Shown here: in pieces, positions 54,813-63,974 of the stretch
Numbering within the stretch: position 1 is the stretch's first letter
Layout: each line of letters begins with the position of its first letter
NCBI GenBank assembly: GCA_922989275.2
Contig: OV277874.1
Span: forward strand, 22,246,154 to 22,310,153
DNA from: Gari tellinella
Taxonomy: Eukaryota > Mollusca > Bivalvia > Cardiida > Psammobiidae
DNA length: 64,000 nt
Reading direction: 5' to 3'
Translations under genes and position numbers: made by a program
Notes under the pieces: generated by a model
Database searches by the model: none
What the model was told of the DNA's origin: nothing
What the model saw: the letters and a program-made list of their open reading frames with translations, nothing else

Positions 54813-55186
54813 CAGTAAAAGCCCTCTAAACCGGAACCTCTAAATACTAAATACGGAATTCTGTCTAAACCGGACAAAAACTTTGGTCCCATTTCCCACC
54901 CATTTTACGCCTTTTATTTATTCCTTCACTTAAGAAAGAACATTCATGAACATACATCATCAGAAATGTTTTCTATATTTTAGCAGATGATAGCTTAAAG
55001 TAGTTTAAAAGTAAAGCAGAATGCGCCCTAAGGCGCATTCTGCTTTATTTTCAACCTGCTTTAAGTGGACAGCGACCTTCCATACTAGAATCAAACTATG
55101 GATTAAAACCCCTCTAAACCGGAAACCCCTCTGCACCTGATGTTTTTGTTGTCCCCAAATATGTCCGGTTTAGAGGGGTTTCACTG
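54813..55186. mobile_element. Shell-I MITE carrying core beta
   Basis: CAGTAAAAGCCCTCTAAACC to GGTTTAGAGGGGTTTCACTG. Internal repeats of CCTCTAAACCGGA. The beta hairpin AAGTAAAGCAGAATGCGCCC with complement sits at 55010-55065. Confidence 0.75.
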
Positions 55187-55245
55187 TAATCTATACCTTC
55201 CAGCCACTGCATTGACTCTCAGACAAAGCATATTATCATTCATTA

Positions 55246-55385
55246 CAGTGGAGAGGACGTCATTCTATTTCTTTTAAATGAAATTGGCAGGATGTTTAGG
55301 CATTTGTAGTTTTACGTTATATCAATAAAATGTTCAAAGGTTGGAACTTCATCTGTTTGAATTCTTATCAGGCACATGGGGAAAC
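55246..55385 (+). mobile_element. Shell-A left remnant
   Basis: TACAGTGGAGAGGACGTCATTC followed by decayed sequence to CATCTGTTTGAATTCTTATC. Confidence 0.45.
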
Positions 55386-55390
55386 GTCGA

Positions 55391-55492
55391 ACGATAAAAT
55401 CGGGCCTAAGTCAAAACTTTAAAATACATCTTATTTCTTATTTCTCCATCTAATCCAGTCTTGTGACATCTCCTTGGAATTGTCTTTTCAAT
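55391..55492. mobile_element. Shell-H left-half remnant
   Basis: ATCGGGCCTAAGTCAAAACT, CTCCATCTAATCCAGTCTTG and CTTGGAATTGTCTTTTC; stops at the middle of core gamma. Confidence 0.65.
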
Positions 55493-56030
55493 TTGCAATT
55501 GCCATTGTATTAGCGTTAAGTGAGTTAAGATTTAGACTTTTTATTTTTTTACATTGATTATGAAACAAGTTCTAACTACTGAATCACTTTCGATGGTGTG
55601 AATGTTGGCGCAGGAGAGGAAATGGGGACGCATTGGTGACAATTTGGAACACTAACCACTGCATTGTCCGAACACCCATAAGATTTGATTTGAATTGATA
55701 TGTTATGAATTTACGTCGATTTAAACAGTATTTCAGTCATATTGCGACGTCCAGCTATTTACATGTGTAGGAAAACCCCAAAAAGCACTTTACACGAACA
55801 TTCATAAACTAGTGCAAGAGGGTGCAAGCAGTTAATGAATTATCCTTTAAACGGTTTCGACAATCTAGAATAACTCTCAATAAAAAATGCACAAAGTGTT
55901 ATAGAAGAGTGCAGAGCTTTGGATTGGATTGTTAATTTGTTGTGTCAGAAACTGATTAGTTGGGCAATGGTTGGTGATAATCCCCCTATAGAGAGAAAAT
56001 TGTCATATGACTTTTGAAGAGCTTGATCTT
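55493..56030. other. No gene seen
   Basis: AT-rich; nothing recognised. Confidence 0.4.
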
Positions 56031-56033
56031 CTT

Positions 56034-56375
56034 AACCCCTTCAGTGTCATGACGTATTGTCGATAACTTTTGCTTTCTTTTATGTCTACAATTTAAATCC
56101 AAAGTAATATCGTACATATGTACAGTGGAGAATCTGTTATTCTTTCCCAATAAACGCGTTTACGCTAAAACTATTATTTGCAGTGCGTCTGATCAGGCTC
56201 CAAACTGTTTGCCACCAAGCTAAACATGAAATATCAGAATTGTCCAAAAGTTGTTCTTTTCTACGTTTTAGCGCTTTGCGTTTGCGTACGTTTGCGTTTA
56301 AACGGGAAAGAATAACAGATTCTCCACTGTACGTGTTAAACCGGCGTTTGATCAAGATCCTAAATGTTTACAAGT
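56034..56375. repeat. Family-F element split by a shell-A insertion
   Basis: TTAACCCCTTCAGTGTCATG to ACATATG at left, GTTAAACCGGCGTTTGATCA and AAATGTTTACAAGTA at right of the insert at 56123-56329. Confidence 0.6.
56123..56329 (-). mobile_element. Shell-A MITE with half of core alpha deleted
   Basis: 207 bp, TA both sides. The left core arm is gone: TTTGCAGT joins directly to GCGTCTGATCAGGCTCC. Termini perfect. Confidence 0.9.
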
Positions 56376-56383
56376 ATACATGT

Positions 56384-56739
56384 TCAGAGCCCCCTCTTTA
56401 CCACGGCAATCCGAACAACGATAACCTCCGTACAACAACACAGGCAGCTGTTCCCTAAACACGACAATTATGCCCAATCGTTTTTGCGGCCGCAATATCG
56501 TCTGCTTAAAATCGTAGTCTGCGATTTTGTTCTCAAAACTATAAATCGGACATTTTGACAGAAGAAACATAACGACAAGTGAAAAGCAGCTTGAATCCAG
56601 ACCAGACGCAGCGTTACGCTGCGTATAATCTATTTTCAAGCTGTTTGCAATGTAAGCCAGTTGTCCTTCCTATAACATCTCCCTCCGAACAACACACATA
56701 CTCTGAGTCTACCGATAGGTGTTATTGTAGACATGGAAC
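56384..56739 (-). mobile_element. Shell-C MITE
   Basis: CAGAGCCCCCTCTTTACCAC to TGTTATTGTAGACATGGA; core GACGCAGCGTTACGCTGCGT, a paired variant of GCCGCG/CGCGGC. Confidence 0.75.
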
Positions 56740-56885
56740 AATATATAAAGGTGGTTTTACTGAAATTCAAAATTTGTAACGGTAATCAATGACACGTTGA
56801 TACATTAATTATTTTATGGTGCGAAAAAGTATTTTTGTCGGCATTTCGAAATGACTGTCATGACCCATATTAATACATGTATATA

Positions 56886-58063
56886 CTTAACAAAAGTTCT
56901 AATCGGTCACTTTTTAAAGCTACATATGTGTTTAAATACTAAGTTCACATTTATGACATTTTACACACAATATGATAGGGTCATAGCGCTGCTTATTTTT
57001 GGATTTATACACGTTGTCCTACTTCGTGAACGTCAGAACAATCACGTGACTCGTTTAGCCTAATCTGGACGTGTAGAGTATGGAAGAAAATATCTGTCCG
57101 TAAGATTACACGAGTATAATCTCAAATTACTGCCTAGCCCAAAAAACACCTAAAATGGCGAGAATAATACACGGAGAGAAGGGCAAAGCCGTCGGAATGT
57201 TGTACGTCGGTATATCCTTACGGCAAAAAAGATTTAACGACCGAGGAATTTCGGAAGTGGAAACAAAACAAGACTAATTTCCGTGTATTCCATATTAGGA
57301 ATATTCTCGACCATTTACATGTGGCTAGAACTTTTAACCGGAAACTTTTGACCATTTAGGGTATAAAACGCGGAAATTTGACGTCACCGGAAGTAGAGCA
57401 TAACGCCCAGGAAACCAAACTGGCGGATAACGACACCCCTAAGACCGATACATTGTAGTGACACACCTGAGAGACAGATTCCTTCCCGTTGCAAGGACAG
57501 CAAGACAACTTAAGGGTCAACACGGCCGTAACGTCACACCGAAGACGGTACGTAATCGGCTGCGAGAGGTTTGAAGTCACTGCTGACGGCTACGTAAAGA
57601 CGAAATCATCATCAGACAGCTTGGACCCGATGATACAGATGAGTTTAACGCTACAGAGCACGTTTGGGACATTCTCAAGAAACGTGTTCCTCCCTTACCT
57701 CAGCTTCCTAACGTTGACGCATTGGAGCGTGACGTCGTTGATGTGTGAGAAAGTTAGGTCATCAATACTTTTGCTGAATTCTTCTCGTCTATGAGAAGTC
57801 GATACGAAACTGTTATTGCAGCTGACGTGGACACTAATCATTACTAACATTGGGCCTAAGAACTCCTGTGATCTTCAAAATCTGGGGTCCCTTAACAGAG
57901 GTTGTTGTGTAAGCTTAGACGGAAAGCTGTTAGCCGACAAATTGTGAAAATCTGTTTCGAAAATGATTACATTGGCATTGTAACACAATCACATGGTTAA
58001 ATATTTATTCATATTTCTGTTTCTGAATGAAATATAAGGTGACCGATTAGAAATTTTGTTGAG
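56886..58063 (+). mobile_element. Tc1/mariner-like transposon, 1.18 kb, TA-flanked
   Basis: Left end CTTAACAAAAGTTCTAATCG, right end complement with two mismatches over 25 bp; TA at 56884-56885 and 58064-58065. Encloses transposase remains at 57155-57847. Confidence 0.85.
57155..57847 (+). pseudogene. Tc1-like transposase, internally deleted and frameshifted
   Basis: Found by reading all frames. From ATG 57155: HGEKGKAVGMLYVGISLRQ, the first helix-turn-helix. From about 57441: DRYIVVTHLRDRFLPVARTA and TPKTVRNRLREV, the second DNA-binding helix block of Tc1-type transposases. From about 57640: ATEHVWDILKKRV, the end of the catalytic domain, and MRSRYETVIAADVDTNHY with TAA at 57845, the usual C-terminus. 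These blocks lie in different frames with stops between them, and the DDE catalytic centre between the HTH and the EHVWDIL block is missing. The enzyme would cut at TA; this copy is dead. Confidence 0.8.
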
Positions 58064-58339
58064 TATATAGTTATAATTTCTTTCATAATTACAAACAAAA
58101 TGTATCAGTAGAGTCATACATGTTCTTGAAATTTGACTATGATTGATTTTATTTTCAAATTATCCAATTAACAGATGAATTTATAATGGTCCCTTTCGAT
58201 TGGCTACATTCGTTACAGGTTAAACATATTTAATATGCAACAAATTGGTCACAAGAGTCAATCAGATTGTATTGAATTTAAAGATTGCGTTGAATATACT
58301 GTCATCGGAAGGAATTTAGCTTTTGCCACTAATGATTCT

Positions 58340-58558
58340 GGGGCCCGTTTCATAAAGCTTCGTACGACAAAAACGGTCGTAAGTCAAAACTTTAAAATAC
58401 GTTTAATTTCTGATTTCTCCATCTAATCCTGTCTTTTCAAGACGATTCCAAAAAGATGTCACAAGACAGGATTAGATGGAGAAATAAATAATAATTGAGA
58501 CTTTTATAATCTGACTTACGATCGTTTTTATCGTACGAAGTTTTATGAAACGGGCCCC
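58340..58558. mobile_element. Shell-H MITE, core gamma shortened
   Basis: GGGGCCCGTTTCATAAAGCT to AGTTTTATGAAACGGGCCCC. Left gamma arm partly deleted (CCTGTCTTTTCAAGACGATTCC). Confidence 0.85.
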
Positions 58559-58581
58559 AGTTCTCTAGCCGATACCTTCTA

Positions 58582-58817
58582 CAGTGGAGAAGACGTTATT
58601 ATTTCCCAATAAACGCGTTTACGTTAAAACTATTAATTATGTTGCAAACAGTTTGGAGTCAGATCAGACGCCATCTGAACAGGTTCCAAACTGTTTTCAA
58701 CTCGAATTAACATGAACAGTCAGAATTGTCGAACATTTTGTCATTTAGTTCGTTTCATTGCAATGCGTTTGCGTTTAATTTGCGATTTAACGGGAAATAC
58801 TAATACCTTCTCCACTG
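58582..58817 (-). mobile_element. Shell-A MITE, diverged, core partly lost
   Basis: TA|CAGTGGAGAAGACGTTATTA to TACCTTCTCCACTG|TA; core GATCAGACGCCATCTGAACAGG. Confidence 0.85.
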
Positions 58818-58823
58818 TACCTA

Positions 58824-59081
58824 CAGTGGAGAAAACGTTATTCTTTCCCGTTTAAACGCAAACGTACGCAAACGCAAAACACTAAAACGTAGAAAAATAC
58901 AACTTTTGGACAATTCTGATAATTCATGTTTAATAATATACATGTATTGGTAGCAAACAGTTTGGAGCCTGATCAGATGCCGGGTTACCCGGCGTCTGAT
59001 CTGGCTCCATACTGTTTGTAATGGAAAAAATAGTTTCAGCGTAAACGCGTTTATTGGGAAAGAATAACGTTTTCTCCACTG
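58824..59081 (+). mobile_element. Shell-A MITE, adjacent to the preceding copy
   Basis: 258 bp, starts 6 bp after the previous copy ends (TACCTA between them). GAAAACG/CGTTTTC TIR variant on both sides; 12-bp insertion in the left linker. Confidence 0.9.
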
Positions 59082-59174
59082 TACTATTATAGAGATCATG
59101 GCTGTGATCAGTCTGTCGAGGAAATATCATGTTATAAGACGTAATGTCATTAAGGTGGAAATAATAGTTTAATA

Positions 59175-59794
59175 CAGTGCTCCCCACAGGTGCTTGTATT
59201 GTATGTTTGTTTTCCCTGTGTATGTAGATCTAGATCGATTTTTTTAAAAAAAATTTGTAGACTACGGTAGACCTTGTATATGTAAAATATTATACATATA
59301 GATCTACAAGGTCTACCGTAGTCTACAAAAAATTAAAAAAAAAAATTTTTTTTTTTTTTTTTTTAAAAATCGATCTAGATCTACATACACAGGGAAAACA
59401 AACATACAATACAAGCACCTGTGGTGCTCCCTCTCTACAACGGCCCTCCCAACAACGAATCCTTTCTTATAACGACACTCGCCGTAATTCCCTAAACGGG
59501 ATAATAAAGTCTAACTCTTATACTGCTGCAATATCGTCTGCTTAAGATTGTCGTCTGCTGTTTCTCTCACAGTTACATATAAGTGGAGATTTTGATAGAA
59601 TACATATATTGACTAGTGACAAACAGCTTAAATCCTGATCAGACGCCGCGTTACGCGGCGTCTGATCTGGATTCAAGCTGTTTGCAAATATAAGCCAACT
59701 TATGTCTTAAGTGTCCCTCTCTATAACGACTCCCTCCGAACAACACACACAATATGTGTCTCCCATTGGATGTCGTTGTAGAGAGGGAGCGCTG
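59175..59794 (-). mobile_element. Shell-C MITE interrupted by a palindromic transposon
   Basis: TA|CAGTGCTCCC (59175-59184), the insert, then CTCTCTACAACG onward to GTTGTAGAGAGGGAGCGCTG|TA. About 373 bp without the insert. Core GACGCCGCGTTACGCGGCGTC. Best copy for defining shell C. Confidence 0.9.
59185..59423. mobile_element. Palindromic transposon with 8-bp target duplication, inserted in a shell-C MITE
   Basis: 239 bp. Ends CACAGGTGCTTGTATTGTAT and complement; GTGCTCCC at 59177-59184 and 59424-59431. Arms run almost to the centre, with T/A homopolymers near 59240 and 59340-59364. Tips match CACAGGTACTTG of 17659-18696. Confidence 0.92.
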
Positions 59795-59873
59795 TAATTG
59801 TTTGCCGACAGAAAAAAAGTAAAGGTGTGACACACGTCCTGAAAGAGTATCTGCACGGCTGGTATAGTGAGGA

Positions 59874-60164
59874 AAGGGCTGCCATAAGTTACTTATAAAA
59901 ATTCTAAGATTTGTAAATCATACCTTTAACTCTTTGACTGCCAGGCGCTAAACACTAACACAATTTATGTAATTATGCGAACAGTTTGGATTGCGGCGCC
60001 CGATCTTGATCTAAACTGTTTGACACCCATATCAATGTTTACTAAGTAGAAACAGCATGCAAGTCCAAATTTTAAAGTAAGAGCAGAACTTCGAATATTT
60101 CTGAAAAATATGTAGGTCCGGAAAGAATAGAAATTGAAAACAATTCCGGAGAAAGGCAGCCTTG
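59874..60164. mobile_element. Shell-E MITE carrying a family-F/core-alpha segment
   Basis: AAGGGCTGCCATAAGTTACT to CAATTCCGGAGAAAGGCAGCCTTG. Inside: TTAACTCTTTGACTGCCAGG, GCGAACAGTTTGGATTGCGG, GATCTAAACTGTTTGACACC. No clear 6-bp duplication remains. Confidence 0.7.
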
Positions 60165-60322
60165 TTTTCCTCTCTGCTGTAGTCACCCAGAGTTTTGCGT
60201 TTGTTTAAGAATGGTTCAAGGTTTAGATGCCGTTCCGAAAACATATTTCGTTACAAGAAGCAGTCTTCTGTCGGTTCAACATCATACACATTACATCTTA
60301 CCGCAATCTTCTAAAATAATCT

Positions 60323-60470
60323 CGATACAAGAGGAACATAATTGAGCAGTAATCTCACAGCACTAGACGTATAATTTGAAATCATTTGTTATGACCCAGT
60401 CGGGAATTGATGGTTTGTCTTCAAATTCAAAGTACAAGTTACAGCTTAGAATATGTTATTATCCCCAATT
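60323..60470. repeat. Interspersed 125-bp repeat, copy 1 of 3
   Basis: ATTGAGCAGTAATCTCACAG and TATGACCCAGTCGGGAATTG; further copies at 60560 and 61382. Confidence 0.85.
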
Positions 60471-60540
60471 GGCCCGTTTATAAATTTCATATTGTATGCG
60501 TTTTATTTCCATTTAACTCCGCTGTACCTTGATTCAAATA
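60470..60540. mobile_element. Shell-A relic
   Basis: CCAATTGGCCCGTTTATAAA and GTATGCGTTTTATTTCC with CCGCTGTA. Confidence 0.4.
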
Positions 60541-60559
60541 ACACTCGGCTACTTTATCC

Positions 60560-60711
60560 CGATGTCAGATGCACGTAATTGAGCAGTAATCTCACAACAC
60601 TAGACATATAATTTGAAATCATTTGTTATGACCCAGTCGGGAATTGATGGTTTGTCTTCAAATTCAAAGTACAAGTTACAGCTTAGAAAATGTTATTTAT
60701 TCCCAATTAGT
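60560..60711. repeat. Interspersed 125-bp repeat, copy 2 of 3
   Basis: Nearly identical to copy 1 across ATTGAGCAGTAATCTCACA to ACAGCTTAGAA. Confidence 0.85.
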
Positions 60712-60815
60712 CTGTTTATGCTAAAATAACTGTTTCTTATGCAATCATCTTTGGAGCTAGATTAGACGGGTAAGTAGGCGTATGATCAGGGCTCTAAACT
60801 GTTTGTCACTTAAAG
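60690..60815 (-). mobile_element. Shell-A relic with decayed core alpha
   Basis: CCCAATTAGTCTGTTTATGC, TTTGGAGCTAGATTAGACGG, ATGATCAGGGCTCTAAACTG. Confidence 0.55.
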
Positions 60816-61101
60816 TAAACCGACAGTTTACTGTAGTCAAATGAGTTCTATTGGCTGCATTTGCTTCCAACCCACTACCCAATAAATATGCCTTTTAATG
60901 CCTTTAATAATTTCCACTGAAAAAAGTTCCATTAAATAGAGTTATGAATATGTATCAAAGGAAATGTTTTCTATATTCTAGAAGACGAAATTTTATTCTT
61001 TCCTAATAAACACGTTTTGGATAACACATGTATATTTATCTATATTTTATATACGTCATTTTCTTTTCTTTTTGCTTTGAGTTATAATGAGTTGTTATTA
61101 C

Positions 61102-61348
61102 AGTACAGAAGACATAAGCATTTCTCAATAATCGCGTTGACACTCAAATGATTATTTCAATTGCAAATCGCTTGGAACCAGATCAGACGCCGGGTAACCC
61201 GGCGTCTGATCAGGTTCCAAACTATTTGTCATTCAGATTTAAAAATATCCTTAAAAATTGAAAAAAGTAGTAATTTTCTCCGTTTTATTGCATATTGCAT
61301 GCGGTTTGTTTACGTATAAACTGTACAGAATAATATCTCTTCCGCTGA
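61102..61348 (-). mobile_element. Shell-A MITE, diverged arms, intact core
   Basis: ACAGTACAGAAGACATAAGC to ATATCTCTTCCGCTGA; GGAACCAGATCAGACGCC hairpin with a paired change (GGAACC/GGTTCC instead of GGAGCC/GGCTCC). Confidence 0.75.
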
Positions 61349-61381
61349 ACGTGAAATCGAATTACACCCTGCTGCTTTATC

Positions 61382-61500
61382 CCGATACAAGATGAACGTA
61401 ATTGAGCAGTAATCTCACAGCACTAGACGTATAATTTGAAATCATTTGTTATGACCCAGTCGGGAATTGATGGTTCGTCTTTAAATTCAAAGAACACGTT
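61382..61500. repeat. Interspersed 125-bp repeat, copy 3 of 3
   Basis: CGATACAAGATGAACGTAAT onward; matches copies 1 and 2 to about TTCAAAGAACACG. Confidence 0.8.
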
Positions 61501-61592
61501 ATTAGAACTGATATTTATCTATGGGTATAGTTGGAATAACCCATGTAAAATTAGAGTCTATCTGTTTCTGTTTAATGTAGTACAATGTTTTC

Positions 61593-61844
61593 TTAACTCA
61601 TTGAGCCCTAGTGACGCAAATATGCGTCTTTTACCAAATGTGTACCAGTGAAGAGTTCGTTTGTCCTGTGCAAACAGTGAAGTCCCTGATCAGAGGGCTC
61701 CTGCAGGAGCCCTCTGATCAGGGACTTCACTGTTTGGCATTTTGCAATTTATTAAAAAAAAACCACGCTGAATAGTTCAAAATGGACCAGCCTTTATTGC
61801 AAACTGGAATTATCCATTAGAAGTTCCAGGGGATAATGAGTTAA
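61593..61844 (+). mobile_element. Shell-G MITE, TTAA-flanked, perfect core
   Basis: TTAACTCATTGAGCCCTAGT to CCAGGGGATAATGAGTTAA. Core AAACAGTGAAGTCCCTGATC, AGAGGGCTCCTGCAGGAGCCC and exact complement (61670-61735). Confidence 0.85.
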
Positions 61845-61852
61845 ATTAATAT

Positions 61853-62020
61853 AGTGGAGAAGACATTATAATTTCCCGTTTGTTAAACGCAATCGAACCT
61901 CAAACGCATTTTCAAATATTTGAGAGTATCATTAGTGTGTATAATTTACTAATGTGTCAAACAATTTGGAGCCTGATGAGAGTTAAACCGGAAACGCATT
62001 TATTGGCAAAGGAGTGCTGA
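61853..62020 (+). mobile_element. Shell-A relic
   Basis: TATAGTGGAGAAGACATTAT, CAAACAATTTGGAGCCTGAT, AAACGCATTTATTGGCAAAG. Confidence 0.5.
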
Positions 62021-62570
62021 ACCGAGTAGCAATCATAATCGGTACATGTAATCATTTTAAATTTGTATTTTCGATTGGTTGTGGCTTTAACCCTTTCATG
62101 ACCAAATTTATCTTGCGGTTTTGCTACATCGAGAGTGAAATGGTTATGCGCGACATACTGTGTTCGTTAGATGAAAATTGTAATACAAATTTCATCCATA
62201 CATGATGGAGTAAGAGCAAAGACAATGCAAAATGGTCCTCTGTTTTACTTTTAACCCCAGACTGTGACATTGACCTTGAAACTACATACCTTGGTCTTCA
62301 GTACGACACATGGTATTCTCTAGAACAACATTATGCAACATGACTTCAAATACAACCTTGCATGATTGAATTAGAGCAAACTATTCCACTGTTTGAACTT
62401 TGACACCAAGCTATGGCCTTTACCTTTGAGATATGAGTCTAGGACTTAATTGAACACATCGTCCTAATGTGGCAGTGTTGTACAGAGGGAACACGTTACT
62501 AGAGTTTATTAAAGTGATTAGAACATATCCAGGTAACAGACACTAGAGCATGTCACGTGTGATTGCCTAG
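62021..62570. repeat. Probable old interspersed repeat with TGACCTTGA-type motifs
   Basis: GTGACATTGACCTTGAAACT, CCTTGGTCTTCAGTACGACA and TGGCCTTTACCTTTGAGATA are spaced like a dispersed repeat I associate with mollusc genomes. Weak, from memory of pattern only; no gene is supported. Confidence 0.3.
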
Positions 62571-62576
62571 AACCTA

Positions 62577-62822
62577 CAGTGGAGAAACTGTTATTTTTTC
62601 CCAATAAACGCGTTTACGCTAAAACTATTATTTCCACTGCAAACAATTTGGAGCCAGATCAGACGCCGGGTAACCCGGCGTCTGATCAGGCTCCAAACTG
62701 TTTACCACCAAGAAACAGATGAATTATCAGAATTGTCCAAAAGTTGTACTTTTCTACGTTTTATTGTTTTGCGTTTGCGTACGTTTACGTTTAAACGGGA
62801 AAGAATAACAGATTCTCCACTG
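62577..62822 (-). mobile_element. Shell-A MITE, well formed
   Basis: 246 bp, TA both sides; first of two copies followed by the same 56-bp flank. Confidence 0.9.
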
Positions 62823-62878
62823 TATAATAAGAGAAGTACGGTAAAACCTCTCCATTACGATCAATACAACGAAGGCTA
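62823..62878. repeat. 56-bp direct repeat, copy 1
   Basis: TATAATAAGAGAAGTACGGT to AACGAAGGCTA; identical to 63125-63180. Confidence 0.95.
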
Positions 62879-63124
62879 CAGTGGAGAATCTGTTATTCTT
62901 TCCCAATAAACGCGTTTACGCTAAAACTATTATTTACAATACAAGCAGTTTGGAGCCAGATCAGACGCCGGGTAACCCGGCGTCTGATCAGGCTCCAAAC
63001 TGTTTGGCACCATGACAAACATGAATTATCAGAATTGTCCAAATATTGTACTTTTCTACGTTTTAGCGCTTTGCGTTTGCGTACGTTTGCGTTTAAACGG
63101 GAAAGAATAACAGATTCTCCACTG
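62879..63124 (-). mobile_element. Shell-A MITE, well formed
   Basis: 246 bp. Differs from the preceding copy at many positions (for example ACAAGCAGTT versus GCAAACAATT). Confidence 0.9.
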
Positions 63125-63180
63125 TATAATAAGAGAAGTACGGTAAAACCTCTCCATTACGATCAATACAACGAAGGCTA
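63125..63180. repeat. 56-bp direct repeat, copy 2
   Basis: Exact repeat of 62823-62878 on the far side of the second shell-A copy. Confidence 0.95.
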
Positions 63181-63275
63181 ATTGATTGTGTAAAATATAG
63201 GTGACAGCATAAAACAAGTTGACAGTCAAACAGAAAGTTCAAAAGGGGACTTTCTGTTTTACTGTCACATTGGTT

Positions 63276-63527
63276 TTAACCCTTTCCCTTATAGAAGCGA
63301 CTTTTAGCGTATTTAATGTATTCATCCGCTGAAGAAAATAGTTCCAATATATACCGTAATGAATATGTGTTATATTTAACATTTTCCTTATTCTAGTAGG
63401 TAATAGCTTAAATCAGGCTGAAAGTAAAGCAGAATGCGCCATATGGCGCATTCTGCTTTACTTTCAACCTGTTTTAAGTAGTCACCTATTTTCAAAACTA
63501 GAAACAGTCTATCAGGTAATGGGTTAA
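63276..63527 (+). mobile_element. Shell-D MITE, TTAA-flanked, perfect core beta
   Basis: TTAACCCTTTCCCTTATAG to CAGGTAATGGGTTAA. Hairpin GAAAGTAAAGCAGAATGCGC and complement at 63418-63468. Upstream, AAGTTGACAGTCAAACAGAAAG also forms a small inverted repeat (63215-63270). Confidence 0.85.
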
Positions 63528-63570
63528 GCAGTCACCTGTGTAATACTAAATAATAACATAATATAGTGTT

Positions 63571-63974
63571 CGTTATAGAGAGGGTTCATTATACATAGTT
63601 GTCCCAACTTACAACCAACGGCCATTCGAACAACGATTTCCTCCTTACAACAATGATTACCGCTGTCCGCGCAAACAAAACAATTATTTATAACGTTTTA
63701 ACAGTTGAGGCTTTATTTGCTTTAAATTGTCGTCTAGTGTAAGTATTTTTCTTCAAATGACATGTTGATGTTTTGATAGAAGCAACATAATGACGAATGA
63801 AAAACAGTTTTAATCCATATTAGACGTCACATAACGCGGCGTCTGATATGGGTTTAAACTTTTTGCAAATGTAATATTTAGGTATAAAATGTCCCTCCCA
63901 ATAAGAACTCCCTCCGAACAACACACGCATTCTTTGTCTCCCTTTTGGTATTGTTATAGAGAAGGTCCATTCTA
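63571..63974 (-). mobile_element. Shell-C MITE, diverged
   Basis: GTTCGTTATAGAGAGGGTTC at left, ACAACGATTTCCTCCTTACA, core with GACGTCACATAACGCGGCGTC, and TTGTTATAGAGAAGG at right, close to the window edge. Confidence 0.7.

Noticed and set aside
56851..57063. 70-codon frame MTVMTHINTCIYLTKVLIGH
   Set aside because: It runs across the left inverted repeat of the Tc1-like element, so it is chance coding.
20865..63124. Recurrent 60-150 codon frames such as those reading SVILSRLNANVRKRKALKRR or VTRRLIRLQTVCHQDK
   Set aside because: They lie inside shell-A MITEs, appear on both strands and translate palindromic DNA. There is no start context or independent conservation, so they are not genes.
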